The notes beneath the pieces are model-generated. The model was not told the DNA's origin and searched no databases. It saw nothing but the letters and a program-made list of their open reading frames with translations. The translations under genes were made by a program, and so were the position numbers. Shown here piece after piece: positions 19,159 through 27,244 of a stretch of DNA of 64,000 bases. Origin of the DNA: Bradyrhizobium sp. Gha (lineage in GTDB: Bacteria; Pseudomonadota; Alphaproteobacteria; Rhizobiales; Xanthobacteraceae); the NCBI RefSeq assembly GCF_900113735.1, contig NZ_FOQM01000003.1:186001-250000 (forward strand). The letters are read 5' to 3'. The stretch's first letter is position 1. Every line of letters begins with the position of its first letter.

Positions 19159-19659
19159 CTAATTCGCCATGATGGTGTCGACGTCGGCTTCCGCGCCGCC
19201 ATTGATGATGCCGCCGCAGGCCGCGATCAGCGGCTTGACCCAGAGGGTGGCCTGCTCGGCCAGCCGAACGCGGGTCGTGTCCTTCTCGACGTCGCGCATC
19301 GCGGAACCGACCGCAATCAGGATCGACGTCATGCTGTCGGTGAGGTGGTCGAACTGGGCGCGCACGTTTGGATCGGCCTTCTCATAGGCTTCGATGGCCA
19401 GGTCCCGCGCCTTGAAGTTCGAGGCCGTGAAATGCTCGGCATAGGACAGCGGCGACCAGGTCAGAAAGTCCTCAGCGCATTCCGGCATATCCGGGATCAT
19501 CTCCAGGAGCATCACGGCTTCATTGAAATGGTTGAGATAGTCAGTGGCAAGCCCGGTCCGCGGGTTGATGTTGGCCACGCGCAGCCGTTCGGCCCAGGCT
19601 TGCGCCTCGGAGGCCGTCTCTGCATGCGTCCGCGCGGATTGCGAGGCCATTGAGCTCAT
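19159..19659 (-). CDS. Conserved hypothetical protein (Rhizobiales type)
   Basis: A 166-aa, largely helical soluble protein (WAERLRVANINPRTGLATDYLNHFNEAVMLLEM...) with two cysteines near the middle and end, no signal peptide and no membrane segment. I recognise it only as a conserved rhizobial protein without a named function. The start at 19659 has a second in-frame ATG nine bases later. The gene is divergent from the YedK homologue with a 62-bp spacer, and the NUDIX gene follows it. Confidence 0.65.
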   Translation of the reverse strand: MSSMASQSARTHAETASEAQAWAERLRVANINPRTGLATDYLNHFNEAVMLLEMIPDMPECAEDFLTWSPLSYAEHFTASNFKARDLAIEAYEKADPNVRAQFDHLTDSMTSILIAVGSAMRDVEKDTTRVRLAEQATLWVKPLIAACGGIINGGAEADVDTIMAN

Positions 19660-19721
19660 CCACCGCAGTGTTAACGTTCGGGGTTAAAAGGACCTGAACG
19701 GACCCTATATAGACGCCTGAG

Positions 19722-20480
19722 ATGTGTGGACGCTTCGTCATAACTTCGGCCCCCGCGGCTTTACGGCAACTGTTCGGATACGTCGAGCAGCCGAATTTCC
19801 CTCCCCGGTACAATGTCGCGCCGACGCAACCGATTCCGGTCGTGTTGCTCGAGAACGGCGCGCGCCATTTCCGCCTGATGCGCTGGGGCCTGTTGCCGAG
19901 CTGGGTCAAGGACCCCAAAGGCTTTACGCTGCTGATCAACGCCCGTTCCGAGACGGTGCTGGAGAAGCCTGCGTTCAAGAAGGCCATACGCCGGCGCCGT
20001 GGGCTGATCCCGGCCGATGGTTATTACGAATGGAAGTCTCTCGACGGCCGCAAGCAGCCGTTCTTCATCCATCGCGCGGACGGTGCGCCGCTCGGCTTCG
20101 CTGCGGTGTTCGAGACCTGGATCGGGCCGAACGGTGAGGAGCTCGACACGGTGGCAATCGTCACGGCTGCAGCAGGCGAGGATCTCGCCGCGTTGCATGA
20201 CCGCGTGCCCGTGACCATCAGCCCGCGCGACTTCGAGCGCTGGCTCGACAGCCGGAGCGACGAGATCGATCCGGTCCTGCCGCTGATGGCGCCACCACGT
20301 ATCGGCGAATTCGCCTGGCACCCGGTCTCCACCCGCGTCAATCGCGTCGCCAACGACGATGAGCAGCTGCTCTTGCCGATCAGCGCCGAGGAGATGGAAG
20401 CCGACGCTGCGAGGCCGAAGAAAGCGGTGCGAAAAGTTGCGGCCAGCTCGGCCGACGACGGGCAGGGCTCGTTGTTCTAG
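19722..20480 (+). CDS. SOS response-associated peptidase (YedK/HMCES family)
   Basis: A 252-aa homologue of HMCES/YedK, which shields abasic sites in single-stranded DNA by a covalent link through its N-terminal cysteine. The key residues are present: Cys2 after Met removal, Asn73 in NARSET, Glu103 in GYYEWK and His159 in LHDRVPV. The last ~30 residues are a lysine/alanine-rich tail. The gene starts MCGRF, as the chemistry requires, so the start at 19722 is secure. It is not beside other SOS genes here, and no LexA box was confirmed. Confidence 0.93.
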   Translation: MCGRFVITSAPAALRQLFGYVEQPNFPPRYNVAPTQPIPVVLLENGARHFRLMRWGLLPSWVKDPKGFTLLINARSETVLEKPAFKKAIRRRRGLIPADGYYEWKSLDGRKQPFFIHRADGAPLGFAAVFETWIGPNGEELDTVAIVTAAAGEDLAALHDRVPVTISPRDFERWLDSRSDEIDPVLPLMAPPRIGEFAWHPVSTRVNRVANDDEQLLLPISAEEMEADAARPKKAVRKVAASSADDGQGSLF

Positions 20481-20505
20481 CTCAGCTTGAGCCATTCACT
20501 CCGAC

Positions 20506-20624
20506 GTCGTCCCGGCGAAGCCGGGACCTATACCCCAGGGAGTAGTTATGAGGCGAGATGGCAGTGAGCAATCTTCGCCAAATTGAATTCGGTGGTTATG
20601 GGTCCGGGCCTTCGCCGGGACGAC
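20506..20624. repeat. Imperfect inverted intergenic repeat
   Basis: GTCGTCCCGGCGAAG at 20506-20520 is matched in reverse complement by CTTCGCCGGGACGAC at 20610-20624, and the adjoining bases (GGGACCTATACCC against GTTATGGGTCCGGG) pair imperfectly. This is a common type of rhizobial intergenic repeat between convergent genes. No gene is seen in the ~85-bp centre. Confidence 0.6.
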
Positions 20625-20645
20625 ATCGAGCTTGGGATGCCGCCT

Positions 20646-21839
20646 TCACACAATCTCCCGAGCCTTCAACTCAGCGATCCCAGCTGCATCAAACCCGAGC
20701 TCGCCCAGCACCGCATCCGTATCCGCGCCAAGCTCCGGCGCCATCCGGTCGAGCTTGCCGCCGCCATGGGCGAGCTTGAACCCGCTGCCGGCAAATCGCA
20801 GGCGGCCGTAGGGTGTGTCGAGCTCCTGGATCGCACCGCGCGCCTTGATCTGCGGATGATCGATGATCTCCTCGATCTTCCAGATGCTGGCGCAGGGCGC
20901 GCCGGCGTCCTCGAGGATTTTTTCCCACTCGCGTGCCGGCTTTGCCGCAAGTGCTTGCTCGATGATGGCGCGGAGCGCGGGCTCGTTCTCGTTGCGGGAA
21001 AACCAGTCGGCGAAGCGGGGATCGGCGAGCGTATCCTCGCGGCCGAGCGTGGACATCAGCACGCGGTACTGCTTCTCATTGTTGACGGCGAGCAGGATGT
21101 GACCGTCGCCGCATTTGAACAGGTTTGCGGTGGTCCGGCGGCTGACCGCCTGATTTCCCGAGAGTTGCTGCCGGTGGCCGGCGACCGACCAGTCCGCGAT
21201 TTGCCCCGAGAGAAATGCCATTGTTGCCTCCAGCATGGAGACGTCGATGAGCTGGCCCTTGCCGGTGCGGTCGCGCTGATAGAGCGCGCTCGACACCCCG
21301 AACGCGGCCGTCGCGCCCGAGAGCACGTCGCACACCGCAAAACCCGCGCGCGTCGGCCCTGTTTCGGGGTGACCGGTGATCGCCATGATGCCTGATAGCG
21401 CCTGCATCTTGCCGTCATAGCCCGGCCGCAATCGATCCGGGCCGGTCTGGCCAAAGCCCGAGACCGCGCAATAGATCAGCTTTGGATTGATCGCCGACAG
21501 CGCCTCGTAGCCGATGCCGAGCTTGTCCATCACGCCCGGACGGAAGTTCTCCATGACGACGTCGACCTGGGCAGCAAGCTTCTTCACGATCGCGATCGCG
21601 TCGGGTTTTTGCAGATCGAGCGTCAGGCTGCGCTTGTTGCCGTTGATGGCCTGGAACGCCGGCGCCAGCCCGCGCTCGGCCCATTCGCGTGAGAGCGGCG
21701 TCCGGCGCATGTCCTCGCCCTCGCGCCGCTCGACCTTGATGACATCGGCGCCCAGCAATGCGAGCTGATAGCTCGCATAGGGGCCGGCCAGAACTTGGGT
21801 GAAGTCCAGGATCTTCACGCCCTCGAACGGTCGCGTCAC
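20646..21839 (-). CDS. Class III CoA-transferase (CaiB/BaiF family)
   Basis: A 397-aa family III acyl-CoA transferase. The N-terminus MTRPFEGVKILDFTQVLAGPY, the VMENFRPGVMDKLGIGYE motif and the catalytic-aspartate region GYDGKMQALSG (about residue 140) are all typical; the aspartate forms an acyl anhydride with the CoA donor. Acceptor and donor cannot be deduced. It lies 35 bp downstream of the GrdB-like gene on the same strand, suggesting a shared catabolic transcript. Confidence 0.9.
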   Translation of the reverse strand: MTRPFEGVKILDFTQVLAGPYASYQLALLGADVIKVERREGEDMRRTPLSREWAERGLAPAFQAINGNKRSLTLDLQKPDAIAIVKKLAAQVDVVMENFRPGVMDKLGIGYEALSAINPKLIYCAVSGFGQTGPDRLRPGYDGKMQALSGIMAITGHPETGPTRAGFAVCDVLSGATAAFGVSSALYQRDRTGKGQLIDVSMLEATMAFLSGQIADWSVAGHRQQLSGNQAVSRRTTANLFKCGDGHILLAVNNEKQYRVLMSTLGREDTLADPRFADWFSRNENEPALRAIIEQALAAKPAREWEKILEDAGAPCASIWKIEEIIDHPQIKARGAIQELDTPYGRLRFAGSGFKLAHGGGKLDRMAPELGADTDAVLGELGFDAAGIAELKAREIV

Positions 21840-21874
21840 GTCTCTCTCCCGTTGTTTGTCGTTATTGGAGGACG

Positions 21875-22804
21875 TCAGGCGGCGCGGTTGCCGCGCGCGA
21901 TCTCCTTCTGCTTGTCGAATTCGGCGCGGCGGCGCGCCAGCTCCTCGGGCGAGAGCTGCGCGACATTGTTGTAGTCGAGCTTCCAGGACGCATCCTCGCT
22001 CCAGCGCAGCGGCGACTGCATGGTCGTCTGCGGGCCGCTCGCGGTCTCCAACAGCGTGAGCGCCAGCTCCAGCGTCTGCGCCTGCGAGGCGACGTCGTGC
22101 GGCTTGCCGGCGGAATTGCCGAGGGGGAAATCCGAGAACAAAAAGCGCGGGACAGCGGCGTGCTCGATGATGTCCTTGGCGCAGCCCATGATCACGGTCG
22201 GAATGCCATTGGTCTCCAGATGCCGCGCCACCAGCGCCGTGGTCTGATGGCAGACCGGGCAGTTCGGCACCAGCACGGCGACGTCGACCTCGTCGGCAAG
22301 GCAGCGCGCCAAAATCTCCGGCGCGTCGGTGTCGAGTGTGACGCGATGGCTGCGGTTGGTCGGCGCGCCGAAGAAGCGCGGCGCAACTTCGCCTATGCGG
22401 GCCGCGGCGCGTGCCTTCAAGAGTTGCGGCAGCGGAAACCAGGTGCCGTTGTCGGTGGCCGTGGTGTGCTTGCGGTCGTAGCCGATATGCGAGATGCGCA
22501 GATCGTGCTGCTGCGACGTGTCGCCGTCATAGACCTGATAAAATTTCGCGCTGCCATTATACGCCGCGCCTGGTCCCTGGTCGCCCTTGGCGGGATCGTA
22601 GGGCGCCGCCGTGGTGATGATGGTGACGCGCGACTGCGCCAGTTTCTTCTTCAACGGCTGGAACGGCGCTTCGGTGTAATGCGCCCAGCGATACGGCGTG
22701 GTGTAACCGATCGCGCTATAATAATCCCGCGTGCGCTGCATATAGGGGACCGGGGAATCATAGTCGGGCGCAAAGCCGAATTCGTCGTCGCGCGGAGCGG
22801 ACAT
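21875..22804 (-). CDS. GrdB-like (glycine/sarcosine/betaine reductase component B) protein
   Basis: A 309-aa protein related to the selenoprotein B group of glycine/betaine reductases. Where the selenoprotein has U-x-x-C, this protein has a plain C-x-x-C in VPNCPVCHQTTALVARHLE near residues 180-200, so it is a cysteine version. No grdA, grdC or thioredoxin partner is nearby and the host looks respiratory, so a true Stickland reductase is unlikely; a thiol-redox step with the neighbouring CoA-transferase substrate is possible but unproven. The tail is charged and helical. Confidence 0.65.
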   Translation of the reverse strand: MSAPRDDEFGFAPDYDSPVPYMQRTRDYYSAIGYTTPYRWAHYTEAPFQPLKKKLAQSRVTIITTAAPYDPAKGDQGPGAAYNGSAKFYQVYDGDTSQQHDLRISHIGYDRKHTTATDNGTWFPLPQLLKARAAARIGEVAPRFFGAPTNRSHRVTLDTDAPEILARCLADEVDVAVLVPNCPVCHQTTALVARHLETNGIPTVIMGCAKDIIEHAAVPRFLFSDFPLGNSAGKPHDVASQAQTLELALTLLETASGPQTTMQSPLRWSEDASWKLDYNNVAQLSPEELARRRAEFDKQKEIARGNRAA

Positions 22805-22906
22805 GGGCGCGTCTCCAGGTTCTTGTTGAGCCCAGATTAGAGATAGTCGGTGGTTTGCTCAACAGCCGCCACGGGCGCGCAGGCCAGAATTGTCGTCCCG
22901 GTGGGG

Positions 22907-23488
22907 CTATCGGAAAATATGCAGCGCCGCGTATTGCAGCAGCATGATCGCCTTGGCGTCGATGATCCGCCCGTCGGCGATCATCGCGAGCGCCTCGTCG
23001 ATACCGAGCTCCAGCACCTCGATATCCTCGCCCTCATGCGCGAGGCCGCCGCCGGCGCTGACGCGCATCGAAGGCTCGTATTCGGCGACGAAGAAATGCA
23101 GCTTCTCGGTGATGGCGCCGGGGCTCATGAACGCCTCGAACACCTTGTGGACGTCGTGCAGGCGATAACCGGTTTCCTCCTCGGCCTCGGCGCGGATGCG
23201 CACCTCGGGCGCGGCGTCGTCCAGCACGCCGGCGGCCGCCTCGATCAGCAGATCGTCGTAGCCCCGGATGAACGCCGGCAGGCGGAATTGGCGCACCAGG
23301 ATCACGGTGCGGCCAGCGCGATTATAGGGCAGCACGGCGGCGGCATTGTCGCGCTCATAGGTCTCGCGGTGCTGCGTTTGCCACTCGCCATTGGCGCGGC
23401 GGTAGTCGAACGTCGTGGTCTTCAGCGGGGTCCAGCCGTCCGAGAGCACGCGGACGTCCTTGATGCGGACGCGGTTGGAAATGGTCAT
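22907..23488 (-). CDS. NUDIX hydrolase, NudK-like
   Basis: A 193-aa NUDIX protein resembling GDP-mannose pyrophosphatase NudK and ADP-ribose pyrophosphatases (SNRVRIKDVRVLSDGWTPLKTTTFDYRR, then VLPYNRAGRTVILVRQFRLPA). The box region AAAGVLDDAAPEVRIRAEAE-EETG keeps the EExxG-type core but has alanines where the first Glu and the Arg are expected, so part of the catalytic box is altered; compare closely before assigning activity. It is followed by the GNAT and FAD-oxidase genes on the same strand, but they lie upstream, so it may be the last gene of that run. Confidence 0.8.
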   Translation of the reverse strand: MTISNRVRIKDVRVLSDGWTPLKTTTFDYRRANGEWQTQHRETYERDNAAAVLPYNRAGRTVILVRQFRLPAFIRGYDDLLIEAAAGVLDDAAPEVRIRAEAEEETGYRLHDVHKVFEAFMSPGAITEKLHFFVAEYEPSMRVSAGGGLAHEGEDIEVLELGIDEALAMIADGRIIDAKAIMLLQYAALHIFR

Positions 23489-23497
23489 GACTTGATC

Positions 23498-23935
23498 TCA
23501 GTTGCTTGCAGTGGTCTCGCGGCCGTCGAGCCACTTCTGGAACATCACCGACGTCGATTCCTCGAAGCCGAGCGACTGGTAGAACGCATTGGCCTGCGCA
23601 TTCTCGCGGCGCACGAGGAGCTGCAGCTTTGCGATGCCGGCTTGGCGCAGCCACTCTTCGGCCGCCGCCATGATGGCGCGGCCATAGCCGCGCTTGCGCC
23701 CATCAGGATCAACGGCGACGTAGTAGACCCAGCCGCGATGACCGTCATGGCCGACCATGACGGACGCAACGATCGCAGCGGCGTCGCGGCCGATCAGCAC
23801 GGTGGAGTTCTCGCGCCGGCGCGCCAGCGCGATGTCGGCATGCGGATCGTTCCACGGCCGGGTCAGGCCGCAACGCTGCCACAGCGCAACGACGGTCTCG
23901 ACATCGGCATCATCGATGGCGTCAATCGCAAGCAT
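23498..23935 (-). CDS. GNAT family acetyltransferase
   Basis: A 145-aa GCN5-related acetyltransferase similar to the RimI/YpeA group. The acetyl-CoA binding loop is VDPDGRKRGYGRAIM (R-x-x-G-x-G/A) near residues 75-90, and the C-terminal NAQANAFYQSLGFEE motif is typical. The frame runs upstream far into the next gene, but the ATG at 23935 begins two bases after that gene's stop and gives the family length. Its acceptor is unknown. It sits between the FAD oxidase (upstream) and the NUDIX gene (downstream) and is probably cotranscribed with both. Confidence 0.85.
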   Translation of the reverse strand: MLAIDAIDDADVETVVALWQRCGLTRPWNDPHADIALARRRENSTVLIGRDAAAIVASVMVGHDGHRGWVYYVAVDPDGRKRGYGRAIMAAAEEWLRQAGIAKLQLLVRRENAQANAFYQSLGFEESTSVMFQKWLDGRETTASN

Positions 23936-23937
23936 GC

Positions 23938-25365
23938 TCACAGCACCTTCCCCGGATTCATGATGCCGTGCGGATCGAGCATCGCCTTGATCGACCGCAT
24001 CAGCTCGATCGCGGTCTTGTCCTTGACCTCGGGCAGCTCGTCGCGTTTGAGCACGCCGATGCCGTGCTCGGCCGAGATCGAGCCGCCCATGCGCAGCACG
24101 ATCTCGAACACGACGGCGTTCACCTCGTGCCAGCGCGCCAGATAATCCGCGGTGTCGGCGCCGATGGGCTGGCTGACATTGTAGTGCAGATTGCCGTCGC
24201 CGAGATGGCCGAACGGCACCGGCCGCGCACCCGGGATCAGCTTGACGACGGCGGCGTTCGCCTCCGCGATAAATTCGGGCACGGCGGCTACGGGAACGGA
24301 AATGTCGTGCTTGATCGAGCCGCCCTCGGGCTTCTGTGCCGCCGACATCTCTTCGCGCAGCTTCCAGAAGGCGTTGCGCTGGGTCAGGTTGGCCGCGATC
24401 ACGGCGTCGTCGACGATCCCGTTTTCCATGGCGCGGGTGAGGATCGTCTCCAGCGGGGTGCGCGCGTCCTCGCCGGGCGATGACAATTCCATCAGCACGT
24501 ACCACGGATGCTTCTCAGCGAGCGGATCGCGCACGTCGATGCCGTGGCGAACGGAGAAGTCCACCGCCATCTCCGACAGCAGCTCGAAGCTCGTCAGTGC
24601 GTTCGCAGCCTCGCCTTGCGCGATGCTCAGTAGTTTCAGCGCCGCCGCTGGCGACTTCAGCCCGACATAGGCGGTCTCGACCGCCCGCGGCTTCGGAAAC
24701 AGCTTCAATGTTGCCGCAGTGATGATGCCGAGGGTGCCTTCCGCGCCGATGAACAGATTGTGCAGATTGTAGCCGGTGTTGTCCTTCTTCAGCTTCGACA
24801 GCACGTTGAGCACGCGGCCGTCGGCGAGCACGACTTCCAGCCCCAGCGCCATCTCGCGCGCGACGCCATAGGCGAGCGCGGCGGTGCCGCCGGCGTTGGT
24901 CGAGAGATTGCCGCCGATGGTGCAGCTGCCTTCGGCGCCGAGCGACAGCGGAAACAGCCGGTCGACGTCGGATGCCTTCGCTTGCGCGATCTGCAGCACC
25001 ACGCCGGCTTCGACCGTCATGGTGTTGGAGGCGGTGTCGACCTCGCGGATCTTGTCCAGGCGCCGCAGCGACACCACCACCTCGCCATTGTGCGGCGTCT
25101 GCCCACCGACGAGCCCGGTGTTGCCGCCCTGCGGCACCAGCGCGATTTTATGCGCGGAGGCGAGCTTGCAGATCGCGGAGACTTCCGCCGTCGAGCCCGG
25201 GCGCAGCACCAGGGGCGAGCGGCCGTGGAACAGATTGCGCTCCTCGGTGACGTAAGCCTCGATGTCGGTCGCGTCGGTGATCGCGTGGCGATCGCCGACG
25301 ATCTCGCGGAATTGGTCGATCAGCTCGGGCGCAAGCGGCGGAATGGCGGATTGATTGATGTTCAT
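23938..25365 (-). CDS. FAD-binding oxidase, D-2-hydroxyacid dehydrogenase type
   Basis: A 475-aa flavoprotein of the vanillyl-alcohol-oxidase fold. The FAD PP-loop is ALVPQGGNTGLVGG (residues ~77-90) and a second phosphate loop is LSTNAGGTAALAYG (~155-170). C-terminal conserved regions GHLGDGNLHYN and AEHGIG(V) carry the histidines and glutamate of the substrate and metal site seen in D-2-hydroxyglutarate and D-lactate dehydrogenases. D-2-hydroxyglutarate dehydrogenase is the best guess, but glycolate oxidase-like roles are possible. It opens the three-gene minus-strand run. Confidence 0.88.
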   Translation of the reverse strand: MNINQSAIPPLAPELIDQFREIVGDRHAITDATDIEAYVTEERNLFHGRSPLVLRPGSTAEVSAICKLASAHKIALVPQGGNTGLVGGQTPHNGEVVVSLRRLDKIREVDTASNTMTVEAGVVLQIAQAKASDVDRLFPLSLGAEGSCTIGGNLSTNAGGTAALAYGVAREMALGLEVVLADGRVLNVLSKLKKDNTGYNLHNLFIGAEGTLGIITAATLKLFPKPRAVETAYVGLKSPAAALKLLSIAQGEAANALTSFELLSEMAVDFSVRHGIDVRDPLAEKHPWYVLMELSSPGEDARTPLETILTRAMENGIVDDAVIAANLTQRNAFWKLREEMSAAQKPEGGSIKHDISVPVAAVPEFIAEANAAVVKLIPGARPVPFGHLGDGNLHYNVSQPIGADTADYLARWHEVNAVVFEIVLRMGGSISAEHGIGVLKRDELPEVKDKTAIELMRSIKAMLDPHGIMNPGKVL

Positions 25366-25382
25366 CGTCTCGTCTCTGTTTC

Positions 25383-26366
25383 TTATCTCGCCACCGCGGC
25401 CCGGCGCAGCCGGTCATTGATCGCTTCACCGAGGCCTTCTTCGGGGATCGTCATCACCGCGATCGCCCGCGGTGCTTTCGCATCAAGCGCTCGAAGATAG
25501 CCGAACAGATTGGCCGCGGCCTCATCGAGATCAGCGGTGGGCGACAAATTCATGACGGCGGCGGTCGCCTCCTGGCCAGGCAGGCGATCAGGCCCGAACG
25601 CCAGCAGCGCTTCATCGGGGGCAACGTCCCGCGCATCGAGCCGCACCTGGGCGCGCGGCGCGTAATGCGAGGCCATCATGCCCGGCGCCAGCGGCTGGCT
25701 GTCGTCGCTCTCGGTCTCTACGGGCGGTCGCGCCAAGGGCAGGCCCAGCACGGCCTCGATCCGCTCGCGCGATAATCCGCCCGGGCGAAGCAGGGTCGGC
25801 GCCTCGAAGCATCCGACGATGGTCGATTCCACGCCGACCGCAACAGGCCCGCCGTCGATGATCAGGTCGATCCGCCCCGCAAGGTCGCTCGCGACATGCG
25901 CGGCCAGCGTCGGAGAGACGTGGCCGGAGATGTTGGCCGACGGCGCCACCACCGCGCCGCCAAAGGCGCGCAGGATCGCCTCCGCCACGGGGTGGGCGGG
26001 CATGCGGATCGCGACCGTGTCGAGGCCCGCTGTGGCGAGATCGGAGACCGGACAATGGTCGGTCTTCGGCACCACCAGCGTCAACGGCCCCGGCCAGAAC
26101 GCTTCCGCGAGCTTCAACGCGCACGCGTCGAACCGCCCGATCCGCCGTGCCGCGGCGAGGTCGGCGACATGGGCGATCAGCGGATTGAAGGCCGGCCGGC
26201 CCTTGGCGGCGTAGAGATGGGTGATCGCGGCCGCGTTCGCCGCGTCGGCCCCGAGCCCGTAGACGGTCTCGGTCGGAAACGCGACCAGCCCGCCTGCGGC
26301 TAAAGTCCGGGCGGCGGCTTCCGCGCCGGCTTGGCCGGCCGGCAAAATCGACGTTTCAAGACCCAT
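25383..26366 (-). CDS. Threonylcarbamoyl-AMP synthase (TsaC/Sua5 type)
   Basis: A 327-aa enzyme making threonylcarbamoyl-adenylate for the t6A37 tRNA modification. The YrdC domain (about residues 10-200) contains the conserved KGRPAFNPLIAHV loop and the PSANISGHVSPT motif. A Sua5-type C-terminal domain (about 215-325) marks the long form. The frame continues upstream through antisense tRNA-Pro sequence, so the far N-terminal extension is spurious; the ATG at 26366 is preferred and one at 26390 is possible. It lies just left of the island. Confidence 0.9.
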   Translation of the reverse strand: MGLETSILPAGQAGAEAAARTLAAGGLVAFPTETVYGLGADAANAAAITHLYAAKGRPAFNPLIAHVADLAAARRIGRFDACALKLAEAFWPGPLTLVVPKTDHCPVSDLATAGLDTVAIRMPAHPVAEAILRAFGGAVVAPSANISGHVSPTLAAHVASDLAGRIDLIIDGGPVAVGVESTIVGCFEAPTLLRPGGLSRERIEAVLGLPLARPPVETESDDSQPLAPGMMASHYAPRAQVRLDARDVAPDEALLAFGPDRLPGQEATAAVMNLSPTADLDEAAANLFGYLRALDAKAPRAIAVMTIPEEGLGEAINDRLRRAAVAR

Positions 26367-26440
26367 TTTCACAGGGACAAAATTCCTCATAACGGCCGCT
26401 TGCGGTGCGCCAAACCCGACGCTATAAGCCGGCCTCTTGT

Positions 26441-26517
26441 CGGAGTGTGGCTCAGCCCGGTAGAGCACTGCGTTCGGGACGCAGGGGTCGCAGGTTCGAA
26501 TCCTGCCACTCCGACCA
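26441..26517 (+). tRNA. tRNA-Pro (anticodon CGG)
   Basis: A complete 77-nt cloverleaf with encoded CCA. The acceptor arm CGGAGTG pairs with CACTCCG (26507-26513), the discriminator base is A, and CCA is 26515-26517. The anticodon stem is CTGCG/CGCAG around loop TTCGGGA, giving anticodon CGG (proline, codon CCG). The T arm is GCAGG/CCTGC with loop TTCGAAT. An integrase remnant faces its 3' end, and a degraded copy of its 3' half lies at 43588-43628, so this gene is the integration target of the island. Confidence 0.97.
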
Positions 26518-26802
26518 GAAATCATTAGGTTTTTCCTTCTGATCTGTGGTCCTTCCCGAGTCAACCATCGTTTCAACCACGGAAACATACCGGCTTTTTT
26601 GGCCAATGACGGTGGCCGCCCCCTGCAAAAAGTCCGGGTGTGGTGGTCCGTAGGTGTCCTCTAGGACCTCGGGACACACGCCTGGGATCCCTGCCGCCTC
26701 CCAGATTGGCACGCCACGTGGCATTAGCCATGTTGCAGCGGTATGGCGCAGGGTGTGGCGTGTGACCCTGCCGGGCAGACGGGCAAGCCCTACGACATTC
26801 AA
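26452..26802 (-). pseudogene. Tyrosine recombinase/integrase, C-terminal remnant
   Basis: The minus-strand frame carries the end of a phage-type integrase: VTRHTLRHTAATWLMPRG (box II His-x-x-Arg-His) followed by PEVLEDTYGPPHPDF, whose Tyr is the expected nucleophile. The N-terminal domain and the first catalytic Arg are absent: the cytochrome gene ends 37 bp beyond, so the front of the gene has been deleted. The usual GH before the tyrosine is replaced by GV. The last ~20 codons read antisense through the tRNA and are probably not biologically meaningful. Confidence 0.8.
26471..26517 (+). other. attL: tRNA-Pro 3' half, left end of island
   Basis: The 47 bp from the anticodon stem to CCA. The first 17 bp and the last 20 bp recur at 43588-43628 (one mismatch in the last 20), with a 6-bp deletion between. 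Integration next to a tRNA 3' end with int immediately inside is the usual geometry of tyrosine-recombinase islands. Confidence 0.75.
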
Positions 26803-26838
26803 ACGGGGGAGAATCCGTTCTGCAGCTCCGTCATTCTG

Positions 26839-27150
26839 TCACTTGAGTGAGCGGATGTAGTCGGCCAAATCCGATATTTCTGATCGCTGGAGCGACAGGC
26901 TTGGCATATTGGGGTGCGGCTTGAGCAGCAGGAACGCGAGTTTGTTCTGATCGAACTCGGGCGTTCGCGCGATCTGGCTGAATGGCGGCGCATGGTCGAT
27001 GGCATTCGTCTGGCCGGACTCGACGATATGACAGATTGAGCACCAGCGTTTTGCGATGTCCTTGCCGTGTTGGGGATCGGCCACCGCGGATTGCGCCAGA
27101 ATCGCGCACGCGAGCAATACCACGAAGGAGGATTTAAGCGTTTCGGACAT
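26839..27150 (-). CDS. Small exported class I cytochrome c
   Basis: A 103-aa periplasmic cytochrome. A signal peptide (MSETLKSSFVVLLACAILAQSAVA) precedes one heme motif, Cys37-Ser-Ile-Cys40-His41; the methionine ligand is likely in HPNMPSLSL. It resembles short soluble electron-shuttle cytochromes that feed terminal oxidases or nitrogen-oxide reductases. A longer frame exists but MSETLK at 27150 gives a proper signal peptide. It is the first intact gene inside the left end of the island; the hemerythrin gene lies upstream on the same strand with a 94-bp gap. Confidence 0.88.
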   Translation of the reverse strand: MSETLKSSFVVLLACAILAQSAVADPQHGKDIAKRWCSICHIVESGQTNAIDHAPPFSQIARTPEFDQNKLAFLLLKPHPNMPSLSLQRSEISDLADYIRSLK

Positions 27151-27244
27151 GGTAGGCCTTTTACGTTCGGCGAGGTGGCTTGTCCGCCCGGCTGCATTTG
27201 GTCGGCGTATTGCTGCTGGGAACCTTATGGCCAAGAAAACGCGG

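Noticed and set aside
26452-26517. Peptide WQDSNLRPLRPERSALPG as a genuine integrase tail
   Set aside because: It is the antisense translation of the tRNA gene, a common artefact next to integrases.
25383-26606. N-terminal extension of the TsaC frame up to 26606
   Set aside because: The added residues include RIRTCDPCVPN, the antisense reading of tRNA-Pro; the proper start is near 26366.
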